A model generated the notes under the pieces. The model was not told where the DNA came from. It worked only from the letters and a program-made list of their open reading frames with translations, and ran no database searches. A stretch of DNA of 27,108 nt. Origin: a virus. Shown in pieces: positions 14,626 through 23,281 of the stretch. Position 1 is the stretch's first letter. Every line of letters starts with the position of its first letter. Position numbers and translations under genes: made by a program. Location of the stretch: positions 1-27,108 of the IMG/VR virus record IMGVR_UViG_3300031963_000785. One strand, given 5' to 3'.

Positions 14626-15474
14626 GTCTGCTGTCAGCGGAACCTCCATCTCGGTGGAATATTCACATTTAGAACAAGTAAATGTATGATTTAAATCAAC
14701 ATTTGGAATAGTTTTTTGATATGTATTTCTTAGAAATTTAGCATCAACAGCAGGCATAGCATCAATTGCTTTATTTATTATATCTCTATCAATAAGCCCT
14801 TGAATACTAACGATCATTAGCTTTAATTGATCTAATAGAATGCTATCGTTAGTGTTATTTAGTTTCTTTTTATTTTCTGATATTCTTATCAATTCTTTTT
14901 CATCATAACCATTTAATGCTCTGCAGACAACATTCCATTTTGTATTTGGAAGATCAAAAGAAAAAGTTCCATTATCACTAATGTTTGCAACAACAGCTGT
15001 TTCTTCAGAAATTATTTTTTCTAGTTTTTCATTTAAATCAAATGAGTTTTTAACTTTTTCATAACACGATGGGCACGTAACTTGAGTTACATATATATTT
15101 CCATAAGCAGATATTCTTGCAGCTACAAGAATAGCATTTCTATCTTCTGTAGTTAAAGTATCTGAATTAATATTTTTATCTAAAACTAGTGATTGTATAA
15201 GTTTATCTAATACAACACCTTTTTTTAACAAATTACGAGAAGAAAGTATGTCTTCCTCCTTAGCTGTCATCTGTTTTATTTCTATACTATCCTTTCTATG
15301 CAATGGATGATGTTGAGGATAAAACATACCCTTTGAAGGTAGCAAAACAACCTCTGTTGGATTCATAAATTCCAATGGAGCTATTTTGTGTCCTTCAGAA
15401 TTAATTGATTGTTGTAGGGGATTTGAATCTTGTTTTAATGGATTAGTACCCAATCTGTCTTCATTATTTCTCAT
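14608..15474 (-). CDS. T4_baseplate-family (gp26-like) tail assembly protein, upstream frame of a frameshifted pair
   Basis: A 288-residue protein with the conserved LLPSKGMFYPQHHPLHR, IEIKQMTAKEEDILSSRNLL, KKGVVLDKLIQ and DRNAILVAARISAYG blocks of the T4 base-plate protein family (gp26 group). Two CxxC pairs (CPSC at 134-137 and CSKC at 267-270) look like a zinc ribbon split by an insertion. The protein ends in TADFFWFK, where a T7 run gives access to the downstream extension, so it is probably made in a short and a long form. The ATG at 15474 follows TAGGT. It sits between the tail tubes and the tape measure, the standard place of tail assembly chaperones. Confidence 0.82.
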   Translation of the reverse strand: MRNNEDRLGTNPLKQDSNPLQQSINSEGHKIAPLEFMNPTEVVLLPSKGMFYPQHHPLHRKDSIEIKQMTAKEEDILSSRNLLKKGVVLDKLIQSLVLDKNINSDTLTTEDRNAILVAARISAYGNIYVTQVTCPSCYEKVKNSFDLNEKLEKIISEETAVVANISDNGTFSFDLPNTKWNVVCRALNGYDEKELIRISENKKKLNNTNDSILLDQLKLMIVSIQGLIDRDIINKAIDAMPAVDAKFLRNTYQKTIPNVDLNHTFTCSKCEYSTEMEVPLTADFFWFK

Positions 15475-15494
15475 TACAACCTACGCTTTCTTAT

Positions 15495-16052
15495 TTATAT
15501 ATCTTTATTAACTACAGTAGCATAATCATATGTTATTGTTAATGATACATCTACGAATTCATCACTAGCATAATCTAGTTTACCATAATCTATGTTAGAA
15601 ATAAAAGGATTAATTAAAGACCAAGTTTCTAAAATATTACCATTTTCATCAATTTGTATTAATTCTAATTTAGAACCAAAAGGTAAAGATGAAAAAGTTT
15701 TTGATAAACCGGGATTTAATATTTCTGATGTTTCTCCAGCCTGTGGTTGATTATTGGGCTGATAACCTCCAACAGCAATTATTAAGTTTTGTAATACACT
15801 AGATAGAGATAAATTACCCTTTCTACTAACCACAGAAGCAAATTTAACGTTTATTGGTTTCCACTTTAAAATACCGGGATATTTATGAACGTTATTTAAT
15901 AATGTATGCTCGGTAACATTAATATCAAAGGATGGTTTATCGCATGATTTAAGCGCAAATTGCGATGAATCTAAACCATTATCAGTAAAATTAATGTACC
16001 ACCTATACTGTCTTAATGGTTCAGGTAAAAAACTATTATTCCAAAAAGACAT
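15495..16052 (-). CDS. 19: Tail tube protein, second paralogue (gp19-like)
   Basis: A 185-residue member of the T4 gp19 tail tube family. Shared landmarks with its upstream neighbour are SFWNNS, EPLRQYRWYINF, the YPGILKWKPINV block, LELIQIDENGN, and the C-terminal DYGKLDYASDEFVDVSLTITYDYA. The overall length fits a tube subunit. It starts 12 bp after the first paralogue with almost no ribosome site, suggesting coupling and perhaps lower yield. It may be a minor tube or tube-end protein, or the two may co-assemble. Confidence 0.87.
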   Translation of the reverse strand: MSFWNNSFLPEPLRQYRWYINFTDNGLDSSQFALKSCDKPSFDINVTEHTLLNNVHKYPGILKWKPINVKFASVVSRKGNLSLSSVLQNLIIAVGGYQPNNQPQAGETSEILNPGLSKTFSSLPFGSKLELIQIDENGNILETWSLINPFISNIDYGKLDYASDEFVDVSLTITYDYATVVNKDI

Positions 16053-16064
16053 ATTTAACCATTA

Positions 16065-16676
16065 TTAGTTTGATGTAGGTTCGGCTACTTCATCTAAACT
16101 AGCGCCGGGAGAAGTGCCATTACCATCTGCGGAGCTTTGTTTTAATTGAGCGCTATCATATCTAATGGTACATTGAATATCCACTATTTCTTCGCTTGCA
16201 TAGTCAAGAGCACCAAACTGTACGCTAGTAAAGAATGGTTTTTTTAGAAGCCATTCTTCAATTGGCTTACCATCAGAGCTAATCTGAATTATGGATATAG
16301 TATCACCAAGCGCTTTATTAAATTTTGGTTTACTAATGGTTCTATCCTCGCTATAGCTTGCTGGATATTGATAACCTGCGCCCAATAAAACATTATATAA
16401 AACATCATCTACAGATGGCTTAAGAGTAGCAGCAATTGTCATATTAATGCTTTCCCACTCAAGACGACCGGGATAGTAATAAAAATGATTAAGGTATTTA
16501 TGAGTTATTTCTGCAACTTTTGCTTTTGGTTTGTCAACCTTTTTTAATGCATATCTAACACTATCAATTGAACTGTTATTAGATGTAGATACTGGACCAC
16601 CGGCAGTATTGCCACCGAATACCATATACCATCTAAACTGTCTTAAAGGTTCTGCACCTGTATTCCAAAAACCCAT
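16065..16676 (-). CDS. 19: Tail tube protein, first paralogue (gp19-like)
   Basis: A 203-residue gp19-family tube protein, the likely main tube subunit because it directly follows the sheath gene and has a strong AGGAGA ribosome site. Landmarks are GFWNTGAEPLRQFRWYMVFG, YYYPGRLEWESINMTIAA, ISIIQISSDGKPIEEWLLKK and FGALDYASEEIVDIQCTIRY. Compared with the second paralogue it has an extra loop (GGPVSTSNNSS) after the first strand and a longer, disordered C-terminal tail (SSADGNGTSPGAS). Confidence 0.9.
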   Translation of the reverse strand: MGFWNTGAEPLRQFRWYMVFGGNTAGGPVSTSNNSSIDSVRYALKKVDKPKAKVAEITHKYLNHFYYYPGRLEWESINMTIAATLKPSVDDVLYNVLLGAGYQYPASYSEDRTISKPKFNKALGDTISIIQISSDGKPIEEWLLKKPFFTSVQFGALDYASEEIVDIQCTIRYDSAQLKQSSADGNGTSPGASLDEVAEPTSN

Positions 16677-16697
16677 TTATTTTTTCTCCTATGCTAT

Positions 16698-16712
16698 TAT
16701 ACTATATAGTAT
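16698..16712 (-). promoter_or_regulatory. Palindrome and TATAAT-like box upstream of the tail tube genes
   Basis: A 14-bp perfect palindrome ATACTATATAGTAT (16699-16712) overlaps a TATAAT reading on the minus strand. No good -35 is present at 16-18 nt. It could be a late promoter or only AT-rich chance. Confidence 0.2.
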
Positions 16713-16722
16713 GTATTTAAAA

Positions 16723-19461
16723 TTAATCTTCAAAACTTGCACCAGTAGGAGCAATTACGAAATCTATTGCTATATATTCGATTGCGCGAGCTGGCTTTAA
16801 CAATACTTTAGCATAAACAACATTTCTATCAATTAAATCAGGAGTAGTAGTAGTTTCATCTAATACTAATCTATAATCAGTTAAACCAAAACCAGCTTTT
16901 ACACTAGCTAAGAACGGTTCTGCTTGATTCAAGAAACGTTTCCAAGTAACTTGAGTGTTTTGATCAAACAAAACAGTAGCAGCAAATCTGCTGATTTCTT
17001 TTTTAACATAGATCATCAAACGACGAACATTAATGCGGTCAAGGGCGCTTGGTGTTACTTGTAAAGTCTTTTGACCAAATATTACAATTCCTTCTGCGGG
17101 GAATGTTGCAATAGGATTAATGTTAGCATCGTAAAGTGTATCACGATCTTTAGAGGTTAATCTAAGAGCAGTTTGCAATACTGGTATACCAGCTGCACCG
17201 TTTGATAAACCACCGCGATTAAACCCTGCTGGTGCAAACCATAGCTCTGTAGAACGTTGTGCGCTTGAGAATGTGCCCAAGGCTGCAATAGAAGGTGGTA
17301 ACCAAACTTTATTACCAGTAGCAGTATCTTGTGCTAATACCCAAGGGAAGAAGGCACAACCATAGCTGCTATTAATAGATCTTTGTTTTAAGTTACTTAC
17401 AACAGTGCTAACCAATGGCTTAATACGAGGTGTTTCTGGGTCATAATCACCTTTAAGATCGATTATTGCTAATGCATCACCACGGGCTTCGCACTTTTCT
17501 AACATTAGGGATGTTAAACCTTCATTTTCAATACCGGGAGCAGTAAGTAGGTTCATTTCTACTACCTCTGGATCTGCAACACTCTCTATAGCTACTTTAA
17601 TGCTATTATAGGCGTAGTTATTAATGTCTGTAGCGCCAGTTGGCAATTTGCGTTTGCAGAATGGATCTTTTTCTACTATGTCAACACCATCTGAACCACC
17701 AACTAATGGTAACACAAACTTATTAAATTTATTCAATACAGCATTAGATAAGCTATAAGAAGAACTGACAGCAGTTAAAGCTGAACCGGAATATCTATTA
17801 CCTTCTGCCCAAGCAGCGTATTGATCATTAGAGCCAGTTAGTTTTACATCATCCAAACTAAACATAAATGAATATTTAGATGTGGTAGAGGGTGCTGATG
17901 GGAAATTTACATGTTTTTCTTTTAATAGATCACGTAAATCTTCGTTGTATCTTCTTGTATCAGAAACGTTTGTTTTTAAACCCCAATAAATATCTAACAA
18001 TGAAGGAGAAAGACTTTCTTGGCTAGATTCTAACAAAGGAATTTTTGGTAATGCAAAACTAGCAGTATAAGCATTATTACCAGTAACGGCAGTATTAATG
18101 AAACCAAATGCAGCAACATTAGAACCGTTATTACCGGCAACTGGTGAAACGTTATATTGTATTGGACCATAGAAACCAAATGGTAATAACGCTTGATCTA
18201 ACAATCCAGCTTCTAAGTCAGCGTTTAATTCAATGCGTATATACTTGGAAAGATTATTGTATGTTCCATATTCTACAAATGCTTTTTTAGTATAATCCCA
18301 AGTGGTATATTTATCACCAATACGTTTTGTTATAAAGTTTGGAGAATTAGCGTCAAGAGACAAACCAGTAAATCTTTCAACATATACTGGTGAATTGTCT
18401 CTATCATCTATTTTTCTAATGCCTAATGTAAATGTACCATATTTATAAAACAAGTTTGGTGATTCTTTGACATCTTCAATAACTATCTTTAAGTTTTGTG
18501 CATTCCATTCACCTTCAGATAGTGCCTTTACTTTAAATAATTTTTGTACAGGGTATTCGCCAGTGCTGCTAGCAACGAATGACGAACTTAATCCAGTATG
18601 TTGCGAGACAACCCAACCACTTTCGGCAGTGGTAGCACCTTGTTTGTGATCAGAGAACTCTACGCTGCCAGTAACTAATTTAACTATAATACCAGCAACA
18701 TTACTGGTAGTGTAGTTATTTAAGTTTTCTTTTACCCAAGTATAATAGGTATCACCTAAGAAATAATTTTTTACATTAGAACTTAAATTAGAGTTAGTAG
18801 CAACAGGGTTTGTATTTAATACACTACGGATATATCTCTTTTCACCTTCAGCGAAATTAATACTAGCGGTTTCGCTTTGTTGTGGATGAATTCTAAATTG
18901 TAAGTTTGGACCTTCCGCTCTAATCCAATTACCAACTACGTTAGTTAATTCAGATGTTCCATTTAAAGGTAAGCCACTAAGACCAACAGAATTTGTAGAG
19001 TAAATTATTGCAGCTAATGCGGCGCTGGCAGTGCCATTAGTTACAAAGCTATTTGTAGAGCTTTGTGAAATATCCATTACAAACAAACCATAAGCATCGC
19101 CGTGTTCCCAACCAGCCTTACCATCTGTATCACGATTGTCGTTTTCAAAACCACCTAAACGAACAAATGTTACAGGATTAGAGTTTCTTAAGTAAGCTTG
19201 TGCGGCATAGGCACCATAAGTAGCACCCAAACGATTGCCTTCGCGCCAAACATCGCCTACTTGTCCACCAGCTACTGGTTCACCAAATACTTCAACAAAG
19301 TCTGAGTAACTTTGTACTTGTACTGGACGCATTATTGGTCCACGTAGAGAACGACCAATGATTACTGGTCCCATAGCTGCTGGTAATACTGGCAACTGTG
19401 AATTATCTATTTCATTTACAAATACGCCGGGGGATACAAATCTAAACTTGGACACTGACAT
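16723..19461 (-). CDS. 18: Tail sheath protein (gp18-like), unusually long
   Basis: A 912-residue contractile sheath protein. The N-terminus FVSPGVFVNEIDNSQLPVLP followed by AAMGPVIIGRSLRGPIMRPV and SYSDFVEVFGEP is classic. The C-terminal 130 residues (NPIATFPAEGIVIFGQKTLQ, DRINVRRLMIYVKKEISRFA, FLASVKAGFGLTDYRLVLDE, ARAIEYIAIDFVIAPTG) form the conserved sheath core and the strand that interlocks neighbours. T4 gp18 has 659 residues; the extra length lies in the middle (roughly 120-560), presumably as outward-facing domains. It has an AAAGGAG ribosome site and a possible promoter with a 5' hairpin. Confidence 0.95.
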   Translation of the reverse strand: MSVSKFRFVSPGVFVNEIDNSQLPVLPAAMGPVIIGRSLRGPIMRPVQVQSYSDFVEVFGEPVAGGQVGDVWREGNRLGATYGAYAAQAYLRNSNPVTFVRLGGFENDNRDTDGKAGWEHGDAYGLFVMDISQSSTNSFVTNGTASAALAAIIYSTNSVGLSGLPLNGTSELTNVVGNWIRAEGPNLQFRIHPQQSETASINFAEGEKRYIRSVLNTNPVATNSNLSSNVKNYFLGDTYYTWVKENLNNYTTSNVAGIIVKLVTGSVEFSDHKQGATTAESGWVVSQHTGLSSSFVASSTGEYPVQKLFKVKALSEGEWNAQNLKIVIEDVKESPNLFYKYGTFTLGIRKIDDRDNSPVYVERFTGLSLDANSPNFITKRIGDKYTTWDYTKKAFVEYGTYNNLSKYIRIELNADLEAGLLDQALLPFGFYGPIQYNVSPVAGNNGSNVAAFGFINTAVTGNNAYTASFALPKIPLLESSQESLSPSLLDIYWGLKTNVSDTRRYNEDLRDLLKEKHVNFPSAPSTTSKYSFMFSLDDVKLTGSNDQYAAWAEGNRYSGSALTAVSSSYSLSNAVLNKFNKFVLPLVGGSDGVDIVEKDPFCKRKLPTGATDINNYAYNSIKVAIESVADPEVVEMNLLTAPGIENEGLTSLMLEKCEARGDALAIIDLKGDYDPETPRIKPLVSTVVSNLKQRSINSSYGCAFFPWVLAQDTATGNKVWLPPSIAALGTFSSAQRSTELWFAPAGFNRGGLSNGAAGIPVLQTALRLTSKDRDTLYDANINPIATFPAEGIVIFGQKTLQVTPSALDRINVRRLMIYVKKEISRFAATVLFDQNTQVTWKRFLNQAEPFLASVKAGFGLTDYRLVLDETTTTPDLIDRNVVYAKVLLKPARAIEYIAIDFVIAPTGASFED

Positions 19462-19480
19462 TCTCTAATTCTCCTTTGGG

Positions 19481-19502
19481 AGTCTACAAAAAATTGTAGT
19501 CT
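19481..19502 (-). promoter_or_regulatory. 5'-leader hairpin of the sheath transcript
   Basis: CTACAA/TTGTAG stem extended by two pairs beyond one A-A mismatch (19481-19489 with 19494-19502), 4-nt loop. It would start 1-3 nt from the predicted transcript start and end just before the ribosome site. A stem-loop at the mRNA 5' end can slow decay. Confidence 0.35.
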
Positions 19503-19510
19503 AAATACTT

Positions 19511-19539
19511 ATTATAAATAGTAGTTCTTTTTTTGAAAA
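19511..19539 (-). promoter_or_regulatory. Candidate promoter for the sheath gene
   Basis: TATAAT at 19516-19511 with a 17-nt spacer to TTTTCA at 19539-19534 (four of six at -35). It lies in a 95-bp gap, the longest in this part of the virion module. Confidence 0.35.
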
Positions 19540-19556
19540 TACTATAATTATTGTTT

Positions 19557-20072
19557 TTATTTGGAGTTAAATACACTTTCACGCGCTCTAATACATTTAG
19601 CAGAAATCTCAAATAAATTATCGACTTGACCAAATAATAATTTTTCATCAATTGTATTAACTATCTCATAAAACTCTTTACCATACAGCACATAATCACC
19701 TATTCTTACATATAAATCTTGATCTTCGGTTAATCTGCGTTTATGAAAGTGAATAGTTAAAGAATTAACGCGATCAACTCCAAAAACATCAGTAGTAACT
19801 TTTGTTTTTTCCCAATTTATAAGTGCTTGAACTTTTACTGGATTTAAAAAAGTTTTTTTAATTGATTCACCATATAAATTATATTCTGTATACTCACGAC
19901 TTATTGGATAGTAAACAATAGTTTGACCTATTACTCGCTCAATTAACTCATCATTTACTTGTTTTACAAGATCTCTTTCTTTTTGTCCAAGAAAGAGAGG
20001 TGGTGGAGGGGCTTCTGGTTGAGTAGAGATATTCTCTTCTTCTGGTGTTTTTGTTTTTTTATTTCTTGGCAT
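19557..20072 (-). CDS. Neck / head-tail connector protein
   Basis: A 171-residue protein. Residues 1-27 are charged and Pro-rich (KKTKTPEEE, APPPPLFLG), followed by a helical KERDLVKQVNDELIERVIGQ and a beta-rich body (TIVYYPISREYTEYNLYGES, NSLTIHFHKRRL, LYVRIGDYVLYGKEFYEIVN). The small barrel-like fold, size and place between the larger neck protein and the sheath gene suggest a head-completion or neck protein in the role of T4 gp13/gp14. It begins 4 bp after the upstream stop, with no strong ribosome site, implying coupling. The orthology is a positional inference. Confidence 0.65.
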   Translation of the reverse strand: MPRNKKTKTPEEENISTQPEAPPPPLFLGQKERDLVKQVNDELIERVIGQTIVYYPISREYTEYNLYGESIKKTFLNPVKVQALINWEKTKVTTDVFGVDRVNSLTIHFHKRRLTEDQDLYVRIGDYVLYGKEFYEIVNTIDEKLLFGQVDNLFEISAKCIRARESVFNSK

Positions 20073-20076
20073 TTAT

Positions 20077-21369
20077 CTATCCAACATAAATAATATTAGG
20101 ATTAAATGCTTGAGTTTTAGAAGCATCATCCATCATTTTTGCACTATCTTCACCAATTTTCACATAAGTCATTTCTGCTAACTGTGTTTTTAATTCTTCA
20201 CGTAATTCTTTTTGTTCTTCCTTGCCTTCACTTATTAATTTATCGCCATTTAATGTAACATTTTCACCGGGAATAGGTATAGTTGCAAACTTGCTTCTAA
20301 CTTGTCCTAGCATTTCTTTACAAAGAGCTAAACAAAAACGACGAATCCATTGTTTACCAATGCTATTAATTTTATCATATGCAATATTCTGAAATGGTAA
20401 AGTATTCATGTTGTTTACACCATAAACACCGCTATCTATTGTGCTACCATCTGAATTCTTTGTATTTTCACTCCAAGCATCTGAAGAAACACTAAAGTCA
20501 AACCAAAATGATGAAGGTGAGGAAGCATTAGGAACAGGGAATATTCTTACTTTATTATTTCTTATTTGATATGACCAATCGCTAACGCGAGTTTTTATTG
20601 CATCTTCATAAGCCATAGCTTGTAATTTATTTTGCCATGCTGGAATGATTTCAAATGTGCTATCGTCGGCATATTGACCATATGTAGATAAATTACCAAC
20701 TACATTAAGACCACCAAAATAACCATAAAAATTCCAAGAAGCACCAATTGTTTTATAATAAACTTTGTGTATATTAATTCTTTTACCTTTTAAATCCCAA
20801 CCATTTAATGCGGCTGATGCAGATACAGCGGCTTGTAGATCATAATCTTGAATGTCTGGCTGTGGAGCAAAAGATGCAGAATATATTGGCTCATTGCTGT
20901 TTAATGATGCAACGGTATTAACGCCCATAGCAATATTTTTAGCATATGTAAATTGCATTTTTGGAAATGCTAAATTTGCATTTAAAACATCATCTTTGTT
21001 GCTACCAGTTAATTGACCGTCGCTATTAAAAGAACCTGTGCTTTGTCCTAAAGCAAAAGGTAGAGCATTTTTTGATTGATGTAAATTAATTAAATAAGAA
21101 TATTCTAAACATGCCTCTTCATAAGCTGTATGCACTTGATTTTCTACTAATTCTATATCTATAACATCTCCACCAAGTTTTTTATAAACAAATGCAACCT
21201 GTTCAGCAGAACCTGTTTTATAAGAATTTATCTGTTCATTGGTCCAATAATTAGATGATATATAAACTGAAAAAGGCAAATTACCAGAAACAACGTTTGC
21301 CGTATTACCTGTAACTGGTAATATAACTTTACTAGATTTTGACGCTGGAGAAAACGTTGGTAGAGCCAT
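20077..21369 (-). CDS. Neck / head-completion structural protein
   Basis: A 430-residue protein. It contains SDWSYQIRNNKVRIFPVPNA with a Trp/Phe-rich strand after it (SFWFDFSVSSDAW), and near the end a helix-rich block: GKQWIRRFCLALCKEMLGQV, SKFATIPIPGENVTLNG, then EEQKELREELKTQLAEMTYV. This arrangement is familiar from neck proteins of T4-like phages, which join the portal vertex to the tail. An early segment, HTAYEEACLEYSYLINLHQ, looks like the helix seen in connector proteins. GAGGAA precedes the ATG at 21369. A terminator after the capsid gene separates it from the head genes, and it is tightly linked to the next neck gene. Confidence 0.7.
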   Translation of the reverse strand: MALPTFSPASKSSKVILPVTGNTANVVSGNLPFSVYISSNYWTNEQINSYKTGSAEQVAFVYKKLGGDVIDIELVENQVHTAYEEACLEYSYLINLHQSKNALPFALGQSTGSFNSDGQLTGSNKDDVLNANLAFPKMQFTYAKNIAMGVNTVASLNSNEPIYSASFAPQPDIQDYDLQAAVSASAALNGWDLKGKRINIHKVYYKTIGASWNFYGYFGGLNVVGNLSTYGQYADDSTFEIIPAWQNKLQAMAYEDAIKTRVSDWSYQIRNNKVRIFPVPNASSPSSFWFDFSVSSDAWSENTKNSDGSTIDSGVYGVNNMNTLPFQNIAYDKINSIGKQWIRRFCLALCKEMLGQVRSKFATIPIPGENVTLNGDKLISEGKEEQKELREELKTQLAEMTYVKIGEDSAKMMDDASKTQAFNPNIIYVG

Positions 21370-21425
21370 TAAAATAATTCCTCACGAATATAATAAGTAG
21401 TTTTATTTATTAGCTTTTTACAAAT

Positions 21426-21456
21426 AAAAAACCCCTGCAACTACAGGTTGCAGGGG
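21426..21456 (-). terminator. Intrinsic terminator after the major capsid gene
   Basis: Perfect 10-bp GC-rich stem (21432-21441 with 21447-21456, CCCCTGCAAC arm) and a 5-nt loop, followed on the minus strand by six T (21431 to 21426). It would isolate the highly expressed capsid transcript from the neck genes. Confidence 0.93.
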
Positions 21457-21482
21457 CAAAGAATTTCTTCTTTAATTATTTA

Positions 21483-23261
21483 TTAACCAAGCAAGTCGGT
21501 TACTACTACAAGACCATACATGTCTGGACGAACCATTGCCTTACCATAACGGGTCAAAACAGCCTTACGTGGTGTAAAGTTGTTTGGATCGAAGATGGTT
21601 GGTGTGGATTGTAGTGGTACGTATGGTGCATATACATAACCGCTTTCAAGGAAGCTACCGCCCTTGCGACCTACGAGAATTACGTTACGTAGGAAGTATG
21701 GGTGTACGATTACATCCCATTTCTTGTTCAAATCACCTACTTTAACAGCACCTACAGAACCTTTTTCTGCATCATTGGTTACTGAAGCGCGGAAACCAGC
21801 AGTGAATTCAAGAATGTTAGCAACTTCTGGTGAGCAAACAAGGAAGTTTGCACCGCCACGAAGAGTCTTTCTGTGAATTAGAGCAGAAACATCATTGATT
21901 GTTTCAACGAGTGTTTCATACCACATGCTGACGTTACCAGTGAAATCTGGTGGAGCAGCATAACCACCTACTGCACCTAAATCACCACCAGTGTCACGGT
22001 TTACAAACTTACCGGGACGGCGGCTCCAGTACTTAACACCAGCGGTTTGACCCTTGACAAGATCGTTTAGGATTTCTTGATCAATTTCAAGACCGATTTG
22101 TTCAGACAACATGGAGGTTAATTCTACTTCTGCATCCAAGTTGTGATATGCATTCAAGTCTTGACCTAATTCTGGGGTCCATTGAGCCTTGAGCTTGCGG
22201 GTACGAGCAGTGATAGAGAATGAATCAACCTTCAATTCGATCTCTGGAATATTTGCTGAACCTTCAAAGGTCCAAGGAGTTGCACCTACAGTTGCACCAA
22301 GAGCATTGGTACCAACGTTTTGGAGATTATCCTTGATTGGGTAAGAGATAGCTACCATCTTACCAAGACCTTGTGCCAATTTTACATCGCCATCAGCAGA
22401 ACCAACAAGAACAAGTTTAATCTTATTGTTAGCTTTATCTATTTCAGTCAAACGACGAACAACAGTGAAAGCTTGTGACAAGAAAGAACCAGTTACTACG
22501 TCACCAGCGCCATTGCTAGTATTTAGTACTGAAGAAGATACTTGTGCTAGTGAAGTTGCAAATACATCTTGTTCAGCTAATAGCGAAGGATATGACAATG
22601 CCGAGAATGGAATGGTGACTACAGAAGCATAGGTATATGCAGAACCAGATACAAGATCTGGATCCCAGCGTAGTTTCTTTGCTTGTGCTTCTGTTAATGT
22701 AGCTAAAGCGAATTGTGCTTCATTAATTTCTACGTTTGCAGCAGAACCGGTAAATACGTTGTGCCAACGAGAAGTATTATAACCATTGGCTAAGTTATAG
22801 AAACCTTTTTCTGCTTGTGCGCCATCAACGCGGATACCACCAGTGATTTGAACGCCTAAACGATCACCAAATAAAGATTCGCCAGATGCAAATACTACAT
22901 CGCCAGTATTACCAACGCTAGTACCACGCTTGAAATCCATGAAGAATACAAGACCAGATGGTAAGCTCATTGGTTGTACGGATACGAGATCGTTAGCAAT
23001 TAAGCCAGCGAATACGCGGCGTACTATTGGGAAAGCTACTGCAGCAAAACCTTGAACATCACCTCCTGCCATTGTGGTTGCTTCGCGGAGTAATTCTTTT
23101 GCTTGGTTTTCAAGCAATACTGCCATTGTTGACTTTTCACGTTCAGTCTTTAGACCTTCCAAAAGACCAGACTTTTCCCACTTACCTACTACTGCTTTTG
23201 TTTCAGTTAACATATTGCGTTCTACAACGCCTTCTGTTAATCTTTCTAATACGTTACTCAT
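21483..23261 (-). CDS. 23: Major capsid protein (gp23-like)
   Basis: A 592-residue capsid protein of the T4 gp23 group (HK97 fold). Characteristic stretches are AVLLENQAKELLREA, DVQGFAAVAFPIVRRVFAGL, IANDLVSVQPMSLPSGLVFF, SITARTRKLKAQWTPELGQD, HNLDAEVELTSMLSEQIGLE and the C-terminal YGKAMVRPDMYGLVVVTDLL. The first 60 or so residues are charged and probably removed by a prohead protease, as in gp23; that protease is not in the window. A strong AAGGAGATATAAA ribosome site, well-behaved codon use and a flanking terminator fit very high expression. It follows the scaffold gene by 20 bp, the T4 22-23 order. Confidence 0.95.
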   Translation of the reverse strand: MSNVLERLTEGVVERNMLTETKAVVGKWEKSGLLEGLKTEREKSTMAVLLENQAKELLREATTMAGGDVQGFAAVAFPIVRRVFAGLIANDLVSVQPMSLPSGLVFFMDFKRGTSVGNTGDVVFASGESLFGDRLGVQITGGIRVDGAQAEKGFYNLANGYNTSRWHNVFTGSAANVEINEAQFALATLTEAQAKKLRWDPDLVSGSAYTYASVVTIPFSALSYPSLLAEQDVFATSLAQVSSSVLNTSNGAGDVVTGSFLSQAFTVVRRLTEIDKANNKIKLVLVGSADGDVKLAQGLGKMVAISYPIKDNLQNVGTNALGATVGATPWTFEGSANIPEIELKVDSFSITARTRKLKAQWTPELGQDLNAYHNLDAEVELTSMLSEQIGLEIDQEILNDLVKGQTAGVKYWSRRPGKFVNRDTGGDLGAVGGYAAPPDFTGNVSMWYETLVETINDVSALIHRKTLRGGANFLVCSPEVANILEFTAGFRASVTNDAEKGSVGAVKVGDLNKKWDVIVHPYFLRNVILVGRKGGSFLESGYVYAPYVPLQSTPTIFDPNNFTPRKAVLTRYGKAMVRPDMYGLVVVTDLLG

Positions 23262-23281
23262 TTTATATCTCCTTAAGATAG

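Noticed and set aside
15492-15499. TATAAATA, identical to the T4 late promoter core, before the T4_baseplate-type gene
   Set aside because: The same 8-mer appears by chance inside other coding regions (for example near 5950), and the leader would be only about 10 nt, so it cannot be supported alone.
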